Shown here in pieces: positions 19,867 to 29,239 of a stretch of DNA of 64,000 nucleotides. This DNA comes from Dyella nitratireducens (lineage in GTDB: Bacteria > Pseudomonadota > Gammaproteobacteria > Xanthomonadales > Rhodanobacteraceae). The DNA lies in assembly GCF_014642835.1 (NCBI RefSeq), contig NZ_BMJA01000001.1, positions 973,263 to 1,037,262 of the forward strand. The letters are read 5' to 3'. Position numbers and translations under genes: made by a program. Below the pieces are notes generated by a model, which saw nothing but the letters and a program-made list of their open reading frames with translations, was not told the origin of the DNA and did not search any database. Every line of letters starts with the position of its first letter. Position 1 is the stretch's first letter.

Positions 19867-21354
19867 ATGACGCTTCAATTCAGCCCAGCCTCCGCCGCCC
19901 CCGAAACCGTCGACACCCCGTGCGTGGTGGTCGGCGTCTACGAAAATGGCCTGCTCACCAGCGCCGCGGCACGCGTGGACAGCGCGGCCGGCGGTGCGAT
20001 CAAACGCCAGGTGGAAAGCGGCGACATCAACGGCAAGGCCGGCAGCACGACCCTGCTGTTCGCACCCGAAGGCGTGCAGGCCAAGCGCGTGCTGGTCGTC
20101 GGCCTGGGTGGCCAGAAGGGTTTCGATGCGGCGCGCTTTCAGAAGGTGAACCTGGAAGCAGCGCGTGCGCTCACGCGTCTGCCGATCGACAGCGCCGTGT
20201 CCTTCCTCGCCGAAGCCGACGTCCCCGGGCGTGATGCCGCATGGCGCGTGCGCACCGCTGCGCTGGCGGCCGATTACGCCACTTACCGCTACACCGCCAC
20301 CTTCAAGCCGCGTGAGAAGACCGGCCAGCCGGAACTGCTCAGCATGGGCTTCGCCACGGACGCACAGGCGGGTCTGGATCAGGCCGTGGCCATTGCCGAA
20401 GGCGTGCGTTTCGCACGCGAACTGGCCAATTTGCCGCCAAATATCTGCAACCCGGCGTATATCGCCGAGCAGGCCGTGAAGTTTGCCGACGCCCATGCAG
20501 ACAACCAAGTCAGCTGCAAGGTGCTCGATCACGAAGAAATGGAACGCCTCGGCTTCGGCTCACTGCTGGCCGTCGGCCGCGGCTCCGCCAACAAGCCGAA
20601 ACTGATCGTGCTCGAGTACAAGGGCGCCGCCGCAGACGAGAAGCCTTACGCCCTGGTCGGCAAGGGCATCACCTTCGACACCGGCGGCATCAGCCTCAAG
20701 CCCGGCCCGGGCATGGAGGAAATGAAATTCGACATGGGTGGTGCAGCCGGTGTGCTCGGCGCATTCGTGTCAGCCGTGAAACTGGGTCTGAAGATCAATC
20801 TCGTCTGCGTGGTGCCGGCGGTGGAAAACATGCCCGATGGCGACAGCTATCGTCCCAGCGACGTGCTTACCAGCCTGTCCGGCCTCACCATCGAAGTGCT
20901 CAACACCGATGCCGAAGGCCGTCTGATTCTCTGCGACGCGCTGACCTACACCGCGCAAACCTTCCAGCCCAAAGTACTGATCGACGCTGCCACGCTGACT
21001 GGCGCCTGCGTGATCGCACTGGGCAAGTACGCCAGCGGCCTGATGAGCAAGCACGACGACTTGGCCGAAGAGCTGTTGAGCGCAGGCGACATCTCGCTCG
21101 ACCGCGCCTGGCGGCTGCCGCTGTGGGACGACTATCAGGTGCAGTTGGAATCCGGCTTTGCCGACGTCGCCAACATTGGCGGCAAGAACGCCGGTGCCAT
21201 CACGGCCGGCTGCTTCCTCTCGCGTTTCACCGAAGGCCAGCGCTGGGCGCATCTGGATATCGCCGGCACGGCGTGGGATGAAGGCCGCAAGGGCCTGGCC
21301 ACCGGTCGGCCGGTGCCGCTGCTGGCGCAGTGGTTGATCGACCGCGCCGGCTGA
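19867..21354 (+). CDS. pepA: Leucyl aminopeptidase
   Basis: 495-residue M17 cytosol aminopeptidase, which in E. coli also acts as a DNA-binding accessory factor in Xer recombination at plasmid sites. The family signature NTDAEGRL falls at about residues 346-353, and the metal/catalytic Lys region GKGITFDTGG precedes it. I use the ATG at 19867; a TTG two codons earlier is also in frame. A perfect hairpin separates it from holC. Confidence 0.93.
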   Translation: MTLQFSPASAAPETVDTPCVVVGVYENGLLTSAAARVDSAAGGAIKRQVESGDINGKAGSTTLLFAPEGVQAKRVLVVGLGGQKGFDAARFQKVNLEAARALTRLPIDSAVSFLAEADVPGRDAAWRVRTAALAADYATYRYTATFKPREKTGQPELLSMGFATDAQAGLDQAVAIAEGVRFARELANLPPNICNPAYIAEQAVKFADAHADNQVSCKVLDHEEMERLGFGSLLAVGRGSANKPKLIVLEYKGAAADEKPYALVGKGITFDTGGISLKPGPGMEEMKFDMGGAAGVLGAFVSAVKLGLKINLVCVVPAVENMPDGDSYRPSDVLTSLSGLTIEVLNTDAEGRLILCDALTYTAQTFQPKVLIDAATLTGACVIALGKYASGLMSKHDDLAEELLSAGDISLDRAWRLPLWDDYQVQLESGFADVANIGGKNAGAITAGCFLSRFTEGQRWAHLDIAGTAWDEGRKGLATGRPVPLLAQWLIDRAG

Positions 21355-21362
21355 TCAAGCCT

Positions 21363-21392
21363 GGGAACAGAAGCCTTACGGCTTCTGTTCCC
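21363..21392 (+). terminator. Hairpin between pepA and holC
   Basis: A perfect 13-bp stem with a 4-base loop (TTAC) right after pepA. The following bases are only moderately T-rich (TTCCCTATTT), so it may be a partial terminator or an mRNA-stabilising stem. Confidence 0.6.
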
Positions 21393-21416
21393 TTCCCTAT
21401 TTCGCCATTGACGACG

Positions 21417-21839
21417 ATGCCCCGCGCCGACTTCTACCTCATCGCCAAGCCGCGTTTCAGCGAGCAACCGCTGTTGCTCGTGTGCGAACTGGCGCGCAAA
21501 GCGTTCGCCGCGCAACAACCCACGCTCATCCTCACGCGTGATTTCGAGCAGGCAGAAGCATTGGATGAGCTGCTGTGGTCGTTCGACGACGACACCTATA
21601 TTCCGCATCAGCTTGCCGGCGATGACGACGACACGCATACGGCCGTGCTGATTGCCCCGCCCGGTGTCGACACACCTGCGCGCCCGCTGATCATCAACCT
21701 GCGCGAACAATGTCCACAGAGCTACGGCGAGCGCGTGCTGGAGGTCGTGGCGGCGAACCCTGAAGAACGCGAAGGCTCGCGTGTACGTTGGCGCGAGTAT
21801 CAGCGGCTGGGCTTTGAAGTGAACAAGCACGACATGTGA
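21417..21839 (+). CDS. holC: DNA polymerase III subunit chi
   Basis: 140-residue HolC. Chi links the clamp loader to single-strand binding protein. The family start (MPRADFYLI) and the segment LWSFDDDTYIPHQLAGDDDDTHTAVLI are recognisable. An in-frame ORF begins 29 codons earlier, inside the pepA 3' end, but the ATG at 21417 gives the family N-terminus. pepA-holC order is typical for gammaproteobacteria. Confidence 0.9.
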   Translation: MPRADFYLIAKPRFSEQPLLLVCELARKAFAAQQPTLILTRDFEQAEALDELLWSFDDDTYIPHQLAGDDDDTHTAVLIAPPGVDTPARPLIINLREQCPQSYGERVLEVVAANPEEREGSRVRWREYQRLGFEVNKHDM

Positions 21840-21865
21840 TGCGGCCCGGCAATGGGCGTGCCGGC

Positions 21866-24800
21866 TTACGCTAGATGAGTCTGTTTTGAAGCGGCCGCGC
21901 GTGCCGCCATCGCGTCCTGCATCGCCGAGGCCAGTTGCATACCGTTCAACGGTTTGTGCAAGAACGCGTCGATGCCCACCTGACGTCCACGCATGATCTC
22001 CTCCTTATCGCCACGCACCGTCAAGGCAACGATCGGCACGTGTTCGCCGATGACTTCACCGTGACGTATCAATTGCGCCACCTGGAATCCATCGATACCA
22101 GGCAGATCCAGCTCAAGCAGCATCACGTCGCACGGTTCCGTAGCCAGTTCCGCCAAGGCATTCAGGCCGTGATTGGCATGGCGCACGCAGTGCCCCTGAT
22201 ATTCGAGCATCGCGCGAACGGTATCCGCAATCGTGGGATCCCCTTCCACCAGCAAGACATTCAGCACGCGCCGGTGACTGCGATCCGATTCATCCCGCGC
22301 CGTTGCCGGCGCAATTTCCAAAGGCAAACGCACGTGGAACGTGCTGCCTTCACCCAGGGTCGAATCCAGCGTCATACGGCCGCCCATCAGCCCGACCAGT
22401 TCGTTGCAGATTGCCAAGCCCAGGCCGCTGCCGATGCTGCGTTGCGGACCATCGTCCTGCTCGAAACGGCTGAACAAGCGCACGCGGCTGGTTTCGGAGA
22501 TGCCGGGGCCGGTATCGCTCACGTCCAGCGACAACATGTCATCCGTCCAACTGACATGGATACGGATGCCGCCACGCTCGGTGAACTTCACCGCGTTGTT
22601 GACCAGGTTGAACAGCACCTGGCGAATACGCAACGCGTCGCCGATCAGCAAGGCAGGCACGTCTTCATCGACATGCAACTCGAGTGTCAGGCGCTTAGCG
22701 TGCGCAGCACCTCTTTGCAGGCGCACGACATCCTGCAATACCGGCCGCAGTTCGAATGGCGTCGGATCCAGCACGAGCTTGCCGGCTTCGATGCGCGCCA
22801 GATCCAGCGCATCGTTCAATAGCTTGAGCAACAGGTTGCTCGCGCGCTGCATGGATTCGGCATATTCGCGCTGCGTATCGTTCAAGGGCGTGGCCAGCAA
22901 CAACTCGGCCATGCCCATCATGCCCGTCATCGGCGTGCGGATTTCGTGACTGAGCGTGGCAAGGAAGCGGCTCTTGGCGGCGCTCGCCTGCTCGGCGATC
23001 TGGTGCCGCTGTTCCGCGAACAGAATGCGGCGGCGGTGCGCCAAGCGGCGGCGCCACGCGTGCATCACCAGAAAGCCCAGGGCCACGATGACGCACACAT
23101 AAAGCAGCCATGCCCACCAGCGCAGCCACGGCGGCGCTTGCACGACGATGTGCAACGGCGCGGCAAGCTGGACCCACTCACCCTCTGAGCTGCGCGCCAT
23201 GACATCGAGGGTGTAGTTGCCACTGCCAAGGCCAGTGAATTCGCGCTCGCCATGGTTGTCGCGATCCACCCAGTCGCTGTCGAAACCATTGAGACGGAAT
23301 CGATACTGATTGGCCGAAGGATTGATGTACGAGAACAACGTAGCCTGGATGTGCAACTGACTGTCGCGCCAGCTGACGCGGATCGGCTGCGGATTCAAAG
23401 GCAGATACCGCAACATCCCCTTGTGCTGCACGGTGATCCCCGTCACCGACAACGTAGACGGCAAGGGCGGCGGGTCCACCTTGTCCGGATCGAATCCAAC
23501 CACACCGCCGTTCGTCGCCGCATAGAGATAGCCATTGGGCAGCAACGCATAACCGCGGTCGAACTCGCCATTCGCAAGGCCATTCTGCAAACCGACATGG
23601 TAGAAGCTGCCCTTTGCAGGATCGTAGCGCCACAGTCCTTCGATGCTGAAAATCCACACGCGTCCCAGGCAATCGAGGTCCACGTCCACGGCACGCAAGG
23701 ATGGCCAGCCGTGTTCGGCGTCTACCGTCTTGTCCAGCACCATGCGCTGGCCATCGTGGTGGTAATGCGACAGGCCATCCTCGGTGGCCACCCAGACACC
23801 GGTGCGATCGAAGTCGAACGCATCAATGGCTTTGCCGACAGGAATGCCCGGCACCATCACGAAACGGTTGCGTGTCCGATCGAACCACATCAGGCCGCCA
23901 TCGCTGGCGTACCAGAACGTGTCCTTGTAGAGCGTCATCTGGCTGCCCCACATCACCTTTTCGTTCGGCTTGTCCATGTCCACCGGCGACACCGCCAGCG
24001 TTTCCGGATCAATGCGGAAAATGCCGTCACCGAAGGTACGCGCGTACATCATGCCGTCGGGGCCGGGTTCGACCTCGAGCGGACGATCAAGCACCTTGTG
24101 TTGCGGATCGACCTGGTCGAGCCGGTTGTGCACATAGTCGTAGCGATACAACGCGCCCTGCTGATCGATCCACAGGCGCTGGCGGAAATCTTCGGTCATG
24201 CCGACCACATCGCCGCCGAGCCCGTCGAGAATGTGTTCGACCTTGCCGGTCACAGGGTCCAACCGGTCGACGCGGCCATCGCGTTCCCCTACCCATACGT
24301 GCCGGCCATCGCGGCCGCGCGCCATGCTGGTGGCCATCGAATCACGCAGGCTGTCGGGATCGTCGGGAATGTGCGTGAAACGGCTGAAGCGGTTCCAGCC
24401 GGGAGCGAGATAGGCAACACCGCCCTCGAATGTCGTTACCCACAGGCCGCCTTCACGATCGACCAGCGTCTGCCATATCCAGATACCCGGCAGATTGCCA
24501 TGCAGTAACGGCTGATTGACCAATTGAATGACGGGCGCATCCGGGCTCATCTGCAGATACATGCCACGCTGAGTGCCGATCCACAGGTGACCGGCCTTGT
24601 CGCGCGTGCTGGTCATCACGTTGGTCTTGTGCGGAATGGTCGGTTCGCCAAACAGTCGGGCCACGTCGTCCGGTCCGACCATCAACAAACCTTGCCCGGT
24701 GGCAACCCGCACTTCATTGCCCTTGCCATTGATGCGCCAGGCATCCATCGATTGGCCGGGGTCTGCAGGCTTGATGCGTACGAAGCCACCATCAGCTTCG

Positions 24801-25513
24801 CGGCGAAACACACCGCGATCGGAACCCACCCACAGGCGTCCCTTGGGGTCGACATACAACGTAGCTACTGTCCCAAAATCGCTGGGGTACAGACCGAGCA
24901 AGGGATTGGTGACATGCTCGAAACCCTGGCCATCGGGCAGCATGCGATCCAGACCGTCGCCGGTGCCAACCCAGATCGTGCCGTCCGGCGTTTGCACGAT
25001 CACCCACACCTGATCGCTGGCCAGGCTTTGTGGATTGCCCGGATCGTGTCCCCAGTGCGTGAATTTGCCTGTCGCAGCGTCGTAGCGATTCAAGCCGGCG
25101 TCCAGGCTGCCAGCCCAGAGCTTGCCTTGCTGGTCGACCAGCAAGGTCGAAATCTCGTTGTTGTAAAGCGAGTCCGGATCGTTCTCGATGTGCCGGAACA
25201 CCTGGAAGCGCACGCCATCGAAACGGGCAAGGCCGCCCTTGGTGCCGAACCACATGGCGCCGTCATGATCCTGGACTACGGTGTAGACGACGCTGCTGGG
25301 CAGTCCATCCTGGGTGCCATAGCGGCGGAACTGGGGCGTCGGCAACGGCGCGAGGTCGGACGCATGAGTAGCCGCCGGCGGAGCCGGTGGGTTTGCCACA
25401 GATGCCGCTGCAGCACCGCCGGACGCCGACGCACCCAGCAGCAAAGCCAGCCCCAACATGAAAACCGCCACGAATCGGCCCTCACCCTCAAGCACGTCAG
25501 GCGAAGCAGTCAC
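21866..25513 (-). CDS. Hybrid two-component sensor with beta-propeller input and degenerate receiver
   Basis: 1215 residues. An N-terminal signal/hydrophobic segment (about 15-38) is followed by many two-component-propeller repeats (about 60-700; pattern DG..WFGT.GGL.R), a Y_Y_Y domain, one membrane helix (about 800-820), HisKA with His856 (LATLSHEIRTP), a HATPase with NLVNNAVKF, DTGPGIS and GSGLGLAI, and a C-terminal receiver. The input domain would lie in the periplasm and is typical of BT4673-like glycan/ligand sensors. The receiver has Glu1134 where the phospho-accepting Asp belongs and lacks the second acidic residue (VEGDP), so phosphorelay through it is doubtful. Start is a GTG at 25513; a second GTG at 25471 has a better ribosome site (GAGGG) and could be the true start. 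Confidence 0.88.
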   Translation of the reverse strand: MTASPDVLEGEGRFVAVFMLGLALLLGASASGGAAAASVANPPAPPAATHASDLAPLPTPQFRRYGTQDGLPSSVVYTVVQDHDGAMWFGTKGGLARFDGVRFQVFRHIENDPDSLYNNEISTLLVDQQGKLWAGSLDAGLNRYDAATGKFTHWGHDPGNPQSLASDQVWVIVQTPDGTIWVGTGDGLDRMLPDGQGFEHVTNPLLGLYPSDFGTVATLYVDPKGRLWVGSDRGVFRREADGGFVRIKPADPGQSMDAWRINGKGNEVRVATGQGLLMVGPDDVARLFGEPTIPHKTNVMTSTRDKAGHLWIGTQRGMYLQMSPDAPVIQLVNQPLLHGNLPGIWIWQTLVDREGGLWVTTFEGGVAYLAPGWNRFSRFTHIPDDPDSLRDSMATSMARGRDGRHVWVGERDGRVDRLDPVTGKVEHILDGLGGDVVGMTEDFRQRLWIDQQGALYRYDYVHNRLDQVDPQHKVLDRPLEVEPGPDGMMYARTFGDGIFRIDPETLAVSPVDMDKPNEKVMWGSQMTLYKDTFWYASDGGLMWFDRTRNRFVMVPGIPVGKAIDAFDFDRTGVWVATEDGLSHYHHDGQRMVLDKTVDAEHGWPSLRAVDVDLDCLGRVWIFSIEGLWRYDPAKGSFYHVGLQNGLANGEFDRGYALLPNGYLYAATNGGVVGFDPDKVDPPPLPSTLSVTGITVQHKGMLRYLPLNPQPIRVSWRDSQLHIQATLFSYINPSANQYRFRLNGFDSDWVDRDNHGEREFTGLGSGNYTLDVMARSSEGEWVQLAAPLHIVVQAPPWLRWWAWLLYVCVIVALGFLVMHAWRRRLAHRRRILFAEQRHQIAEQASAAKSRFLATLSHEIRTPMTGMMGMAELLLATPLNDTQREYAESMQRASNLLLKLLNDALDLARIEAGKLVLDPTPFELRPVLQDVVRLQRGAAHAKRLTLELHVDEDVPALLIGDALRIRQVLFNLVNNAVKFTERGGIRIHVSWTDDMLSLDVSDTGPGISETSRVRLFSRFEQDDGPQRSIGSGLGLAICNELVGLMGGRMTLDSTLGEGSTFHVRLPLEIAPATARDESDRSHRRVLNVLLVEGDPTIADTVRAMLEYQGHCVRHANHGLNALAELATEPCDVMLLELDLPGIDGFQVAQLIRHGEVIGEHVPIVALTVRGDKEEIMRGRQVGIDAFLHKPLNGMQLASAMQDAMAARAAASKQTHLA

Positions 25514-25646
25514 CCTACCCGTGCGCGTCGCAAAGAGAAATCATGCCAGTTCCGTCTGACTGTCGCACGTGTTGTTCATGGCAATGCAACAATCCGTTTC
25601 TGTCCGTGCGCTGGCGGAGCCAAAACGTTTCCGCCAGACTCCTAGG

Positions 25647-26261
25647 ATGAACCTTCGCCGCCACGCCAATCTGTTGCTGACGTCATGTTTTGGCTGTCTG
25701 TCCATGCAACCTGCGCTTGCGGCGTCCGACAATTATCGCTACGACACGGTGCACAGCCAGATCGTCTTCAGCATCGACCACGATGGTTTCTCACGCCCAC
25801 TGGGAAGGCTGCATATCGCCCAGGGCTCGCTGCGCTTCGATCCTGACGACTGGTCAAAATCCAGTACCGAGCTGGATATCGACATGCGCAGCCTGGACAT
25901 GGGCGACGCCAGCTGGAACGACGCGGCATGCAAAACCTCGCTGCTCGATTGCAAGACCTATCCGACCGCGCACTTCGTCAGCACGTCGGTGGAACGCAAG
26001 GACGATACGCACGGCATGCTGCACGGCACACTCACCCTGCACGGCGTGAGCCAGCCGATCGATATGCCCTTTCGCGTCAATCGCATCGGCAAGACGATCT
26101 ATGGCCTGCACACGGTGGCCGGTTTTTCCGCCACGGCCATGCTTGATCGCACTGTGTTCGGCATCAACGGCTTTCCCAATGCCATCGGCCATAGCGTTGC
26201 GATCTGGCTGGAACTTGAGGGCATTCGCGACAGTTCAAACAACGATAAGGAGCATCCATGA
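25647..26261 (+). CDS. YceI family periplasmic protein (copy 1)
   Basis: About 204 residues with a signal peptide ending near ALAA and a YceI lipocalin-like domain (YRYDTVHSQIVFSIDH; SFSATAMLDRTVFGIN-like end). YceI proteins bind isoprenoid chains and are often beside b561 cytochromes. ATG at 25647 gives the signal peptide; the longer frame starting at 25569 does not. It overlaps the next gene by 4 bases (ATGA). Confidence 0.88.
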   Translation: MNLRRHANLLLTSCFGCLSMQPALAASDNYRYDTVHSQIVFSIDHDGFSRPLGRLHIAQGSLRFDPDDWSKSSTELDIDMRSLDMGDASWNDAACKTSLLDCKTYPTAHFVSTSVERKDDTHGMLHGTLTLHGVSQPIDMPFRVNRIGKTIYGLHTVAGFSATAMLDRTVFGINGFPNAIGHSVAIWLELEGIRDSSNNDKEHP

Positions 26262-26839
26262 GTTTGCGTAGTGACGGCCGCCAGTGGGGTTCGGTCGCCA
26301 AGTTCTTTCATTGGATCGTCGCCCTGGGGATTCTCGGCAACGGTATATGGGGCTTGCTGATGACCGGCATGGCACCCTCGATGAGCAAGATCAGCATTTA
26401 TGCCCTGCACAAGTCGATCGGCCTGACCGTGCTGGCGCTGTTTGCATTGCGCCTGGCCTGGCGGCTGTATGACGGCGCACCGCCTGACGAACCCATGCCG
26501 CGTTGGCAGCGTGTAGTGGCGCACCTCACGCACGCATTGCTGTACGCGTTCATCCTCGCCATGCCGTTGAGCGGCTGGTTGTTCAACTCGCTGCACGGTT
26601 ATCCGCTGCAGTGGTTCAAACTGTTCAATCTGCCGGCGCTGGCGGCGAAGAACGACGATCTTTCGCATCTCGCGGGCGAGGTGCACGAATGGTTGTTCTA
26701 CCTGTTGCTGCTTGTGCTGGCGGGACACGTCGGCGCCGCCTTGAAACACCATTTCTTTGAACGGGACAACGTATTGCGACGCATGCTGCCCTTCGCTCGC
26801 GTGCGTCAAAGCAAGACAACTTCAGGAGAGCTCACATGA
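26258..26839 (+). CDS. Cytochrome b561 family protein
   Basis: 193-residue inner-membrane di-haem b-type cytochrome of the bacterial b561 group. Four helices and conserved His are visible: FFHWIVALGI (first), LHKSIGLTVL (second), HALLYAFILAMPLSGW (third) and VHEWLFYLLLLVLAGHVGAALKHHF (fourth). It probably transfers electrons to or from quinone; superoxide:quinone oxidoreductase activity is known for E. coli CybB. The gene sits between two yceI genes and overlaps both by 4 bases, so the three are translated as one coupled operon. Confidence 0.88.
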   Translation: MSLRSDGRQWGSVAKFFHWIVALGILGNGIWGLLMTGMAPSMSKISIYALHKSIGLTVLALFALRLAWRLYDGAPPDEPMPRWQRVVAHLTHALLYAFILAMPLSGWLFNSLHGYPLQWFKLFNLPALAAKNDDLSHLAGEVHEWLFYLLLLVLAGHVGAALKHHFFERDNVLRRMLPFARVRQSKTTSGELT

Positions 26840-27390
26840 ATATCCGTATTTCTTCCCTTGCCCTGTTGCTTGCCTTGGCAACGCCATGCATCGCCAGCGC
26901 TGCCGATTACACCGTGCAATCGGGTAGCACGCTTGGCTTCACCAGCAACTTCCAGGGCAGCAGCTTCGATGGCCACTTCGGCAAATGGACCGCCGCGATC
27001 AGCTACGACGCAACGAAGTTGGCCACGTCGAAATTCGACGTGACGGTCGATCTTGCCAGCGCCAAGACCGGCGACAATGATCGCGACAGTGCGCTGCCTG
27101 GGGCAGATTTCTTCAACGTGGCGAAATACCCGCAAGCCCACTTCGTCACTACCGCATTCCATCAGCAAGGTAGCCAGGTGGTTGCTGATGGCATGCTGAC
27201 CTTGCGCGGCGTGACCAAGCCGGTGAGCTTGAATGTCGTGTTCAAGCCGCAGGGCAACGGCGGCACGCTGGATGTAAGTGGCACGGTGAAGCGGCTGGAT
27301 TTCGGCGTGGGCGGCGGACAGTACGCCGATACGTCGGTGATTGGGCCGGATGTGAAAGTAACCGCGCATCTAGTACTTAGCTCAAAATAA
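26836..27390 (+). CDS. YceI family periplasmic protein (copy 2)
   Basis: 184 residues with a clear signal peptide (about 22 residues ending ASAAD) and a complete YceI domain (DYTVQSGSTLGFTSNFQGSS; GLTLRGVTKPVSLNVVFKP-like strand). It is distinct from the first YceI of the operon, so the pair likely handles different lipids or acts in sequence. A REP repeat follows the stop. Confidence 0.9.
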   Translation: MNIRISSLALLLALATPCIASAADYTVQSGSTLGFTSNFQGSSFDGHFGKWTAAISYDATKLATSKFDVTVDLASAKTGDNDRDSALPGADFFNVAKYPQAHFVTTAFHQQGSQVVADGMLTLRGVTKPVSLNVVFKPQGNGGTLDVSGTVKRLDFGVGGGQYADTSVIGPDVKVTAHLVLSSK

Positions 27391-27393
27391 TGC

Positions 27394-27469
27394 CGTAGGT
27401 TGGGGTGCAAACCCCAACATGGCGTGATGGCAAATTATGGCGATGTTGGGGTTTGCACCCCAACCTACG
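27394..27469. repeat. REP palindrome, GGGGTGCAAACCCC type
   Basis: Near-perfect inverted repeat (CGTAGGTTGGGGTGCAAACC ... GGTTTGCACCCCAACCTACG) filling the gap between two convergent genes; it touches the stop of the glutaredoxin gene and could act as a bidirectional transcription end. Confidence 0.88.
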
Positions 27470-27470
27470 T

Positions 27471-27707
27471 CTATCGCTCGGCAATGATCCAGCGCGCCAC
27501 CGCCACCGCATCGAACGGCCAGTCCAATTCACGCCCCGTGCGCACCTCGCACAGCACCGGCACCCGGGTGCCGTAGCGGCGCTCCAGCTCTTCACTGTCA
27601 TCGACCCACACGCTATCGAAATCGGGCAAGCGCGCCTCGGCCAATACGGCCAATGCGATGTCGCACAGGTGACAGTAATCGCGTTGATAAAGCACGAAAT
27701 CGGCCAT
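27471..27707 (-). CDS. Glutaredoxin-like protein
   Basis: 78 residues of the DUF836/glutaredoxin-like group, with the active site Cys12-His-Leu-Cys15 near the start ([10 protein letters not shown]) and a cis-Pro strand ([10 protein letters not shown]). Probably a small cytosolic thiol-disulfide oxidoreductase; the partner is unknown. Divergent from sdaA. Confidence 0.85.
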   Translation of the reverse strand: MADFVLYQRDYCHLCDIALAVLAEARLPDFDSVWVDDSEELERRYGTRVPVLCEVRTGRELDWPFDAVAVARWIIAER

Positions 27708-27785
27708 ACGTGCGCTTGCAGAATGCCCCGGCGGAAATGCCCGCGTAGAATAGCCCGTTCATCCCCGTCATCGCAGTGCCCCCAC

Positions 27786-29168
27786 ATGGCTGTCAGCGCC
27801 TTTGATATCTTCAAGATCGGCATCGGCCCGTCTTCCTCCCACACCGTAGGCCCCATGCGTGCGGCAGCCCGCTTTTCCGAGCGTTGGCTGGAGGAAAAAG
27901 GCGCACTGGATCGCGTCACCCGCGTGCGCGCGGAGCTGTATGGATCGCTGGCGATGACCGGCCGCGGACATGGCACCGACAAGGCCGTCATTCTTGGCTT
28001 CGAAGGTGAACACCCGGATACGGTCGATCCCGATCAGATTCCCGAGATTCTCAAGCGTGTGCGCACCACGCATCGCATCCGCGTGCTCGGCAAGCATGAG
28101 ATCGATTTCGACGAAAAGCGCGACCTGGTGTTCAACAAGCGCCAGAAGCTGCCGTTCCACACCAACGGCATGCGCTTTACGGCCTATGATGCCGACGGCA
28201 ACGAACTGGCGACGCGCGACTACTACTCCGTCGGTGGCGGTTTCGTGGTCAACCACGATGAGGCAGCGGAAGATCGCATCGTCGCCGACACCACCGAACA
28301 ACCCTACCCTTTCCACACGGGTGAGCAATTGCTGGCGCTATGCGAGCAGCATGGCCTGACCATTCCGCAGCTGATGATGGAAAACGAGAAGGTCTGGCGC
28401 AGCGAAGCGGAAGTACGTGCCGGCCTGCTGACGATCTGGAAGGCCATGCAGGGTTGCGTCGAGCGAGGCCTGCGTTCGCCGGGCACGCTGCCGGGCGGCC
28501 TCAAGGTATCGCGCCGCGCGCCGGCCATGGCGTCGGAATTGCGCAACCAGCCCGAAGCATCGCTCAAGGATCCGCTCACCATTCTCGACTGGGTAAACCT
28601 CTACGCGCTGGCGGTGAACGAGGAAAACGCTGCAGGCGGACGCGTCGTCACCGCACCGACCAACGGCGCTGCGGGCATCGTGCCGGCCGTGCTGCATTAC
28701 TACCATCGCTTCTGCCCCAAGTCCGACGAACACGGCGTGGTCGATTTTCTGCTTACGGCGGCAGCGATCGGCATTCTCTACAAAGAGAACGCCTCCATCT
28801 CCGGCGCCGAAGTCGGCTGCCAAGGTGAAGTCGGTGTCGCATGCTCGATGGCTGCCGGCGGTCTTACTGCGGCGCTAGGCGGCAGCATTCACCAGATCGA
28901 GAACGCCGCTGAAATCGGCATGGAACACAACCTCGGCCTCACCTGCGATCCCATCGGCGGACTGGTGCAAATTCCATGCATTGAGCGCAACGCCATGGGC
29001 GCCGTCAAAGCCATCAACGCCAGCCGCATGGCGCTGAAGAGCGATGGCAAGCATCGCGTATCGCTCGACAAGGTGATCAAGACCATGCGCGATACGGGTC
29101 TTGATATGAAGGACAAGTACAAGGAAACGTCGCGTGGCGGGTTAGCGGTGAACGTGATCGAGTGCTGA
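27786..29168 (+). CDS. sdaA: L-serine ammonia-lyase (iron-sulfur type)
   Basis: 460-residue single-chain L-serine dehydratase converting serine to pyruvate and ammonia. Both domains are present: the beta domain at the start ([18 protein letters not shown]) and the alpha domain with conserved cysteines of the [4Fe-4S] cluster ([28 protein letters not shown]). The long upstream in-frame ORF runs through the REP and the opposite gene and is not coding; the ATG at 27786 is the family start. Confidence 0.95.
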   Translation: MAVSAFDIFKIGIGPSSSHTVGPMRAAARFSERWLEEKGALDRVTRVRAELYGSLAMTGRGHGTDKAVILGFEGEHPDTVDPDQIPEILKRVRTTHRIRVLGKHEIDFDEKRDLVFNKRQKLPFHTNGMRFTAYDADGNELATRDYYSVGGGFVVNHDEAAEDRIVADTTEQPYPFHTGEQLLALCEQHGLTIPQLMMENEKVWRSEAEVRAGLLTIWKAMQGCVERGLRSPGTLPGGLKVSRRAPAMASELRNQPEASLKDPLTILDWVNLYALAVNEENAAGGRVVTAPTNGAAGIVPAVLHYYHRFCPKSDEHGVVDFLLTAAAIGILYKENASISGAEVGCQGEVGVACSMAAGGLTAALGGSIHQIENAAEIGMEHNLGLTCDPIGGLVQIPCIERNAMGAVKAINASRMALKSDGKHRVSLDKVIKTMRDTGLDMKDKYKETSRGGLAVNVIEC

Positions 29169-29169
29169 G

Positions 29170-29237
29170 GTAGGTTGGGGTGCAAACCCCAACATTGCCA
29201 CGTACACCGTTGCGTTGGGGTTTGCACCCCAACCTAC
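29170..29237. repeat. REP palindrome, GGGGTGCAAACCCC type
   Basis: Inverted repeat with arms GTAGGTTGGGGTGCAAACCC and GTTGGGGTTTGCACCCCAAC, filling the gap between convergent sdaA and the histidine kinase gene. Confidence 0.88.
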
Positions 29238-29239
29238 AT

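Noticed and set aside
27394-29237. REP palindromes as possible CRISPR repeats or small RNA genes
   Set aside because: They occur singly between genes, with variable middles and no array; best explained as dispersed REP elements.
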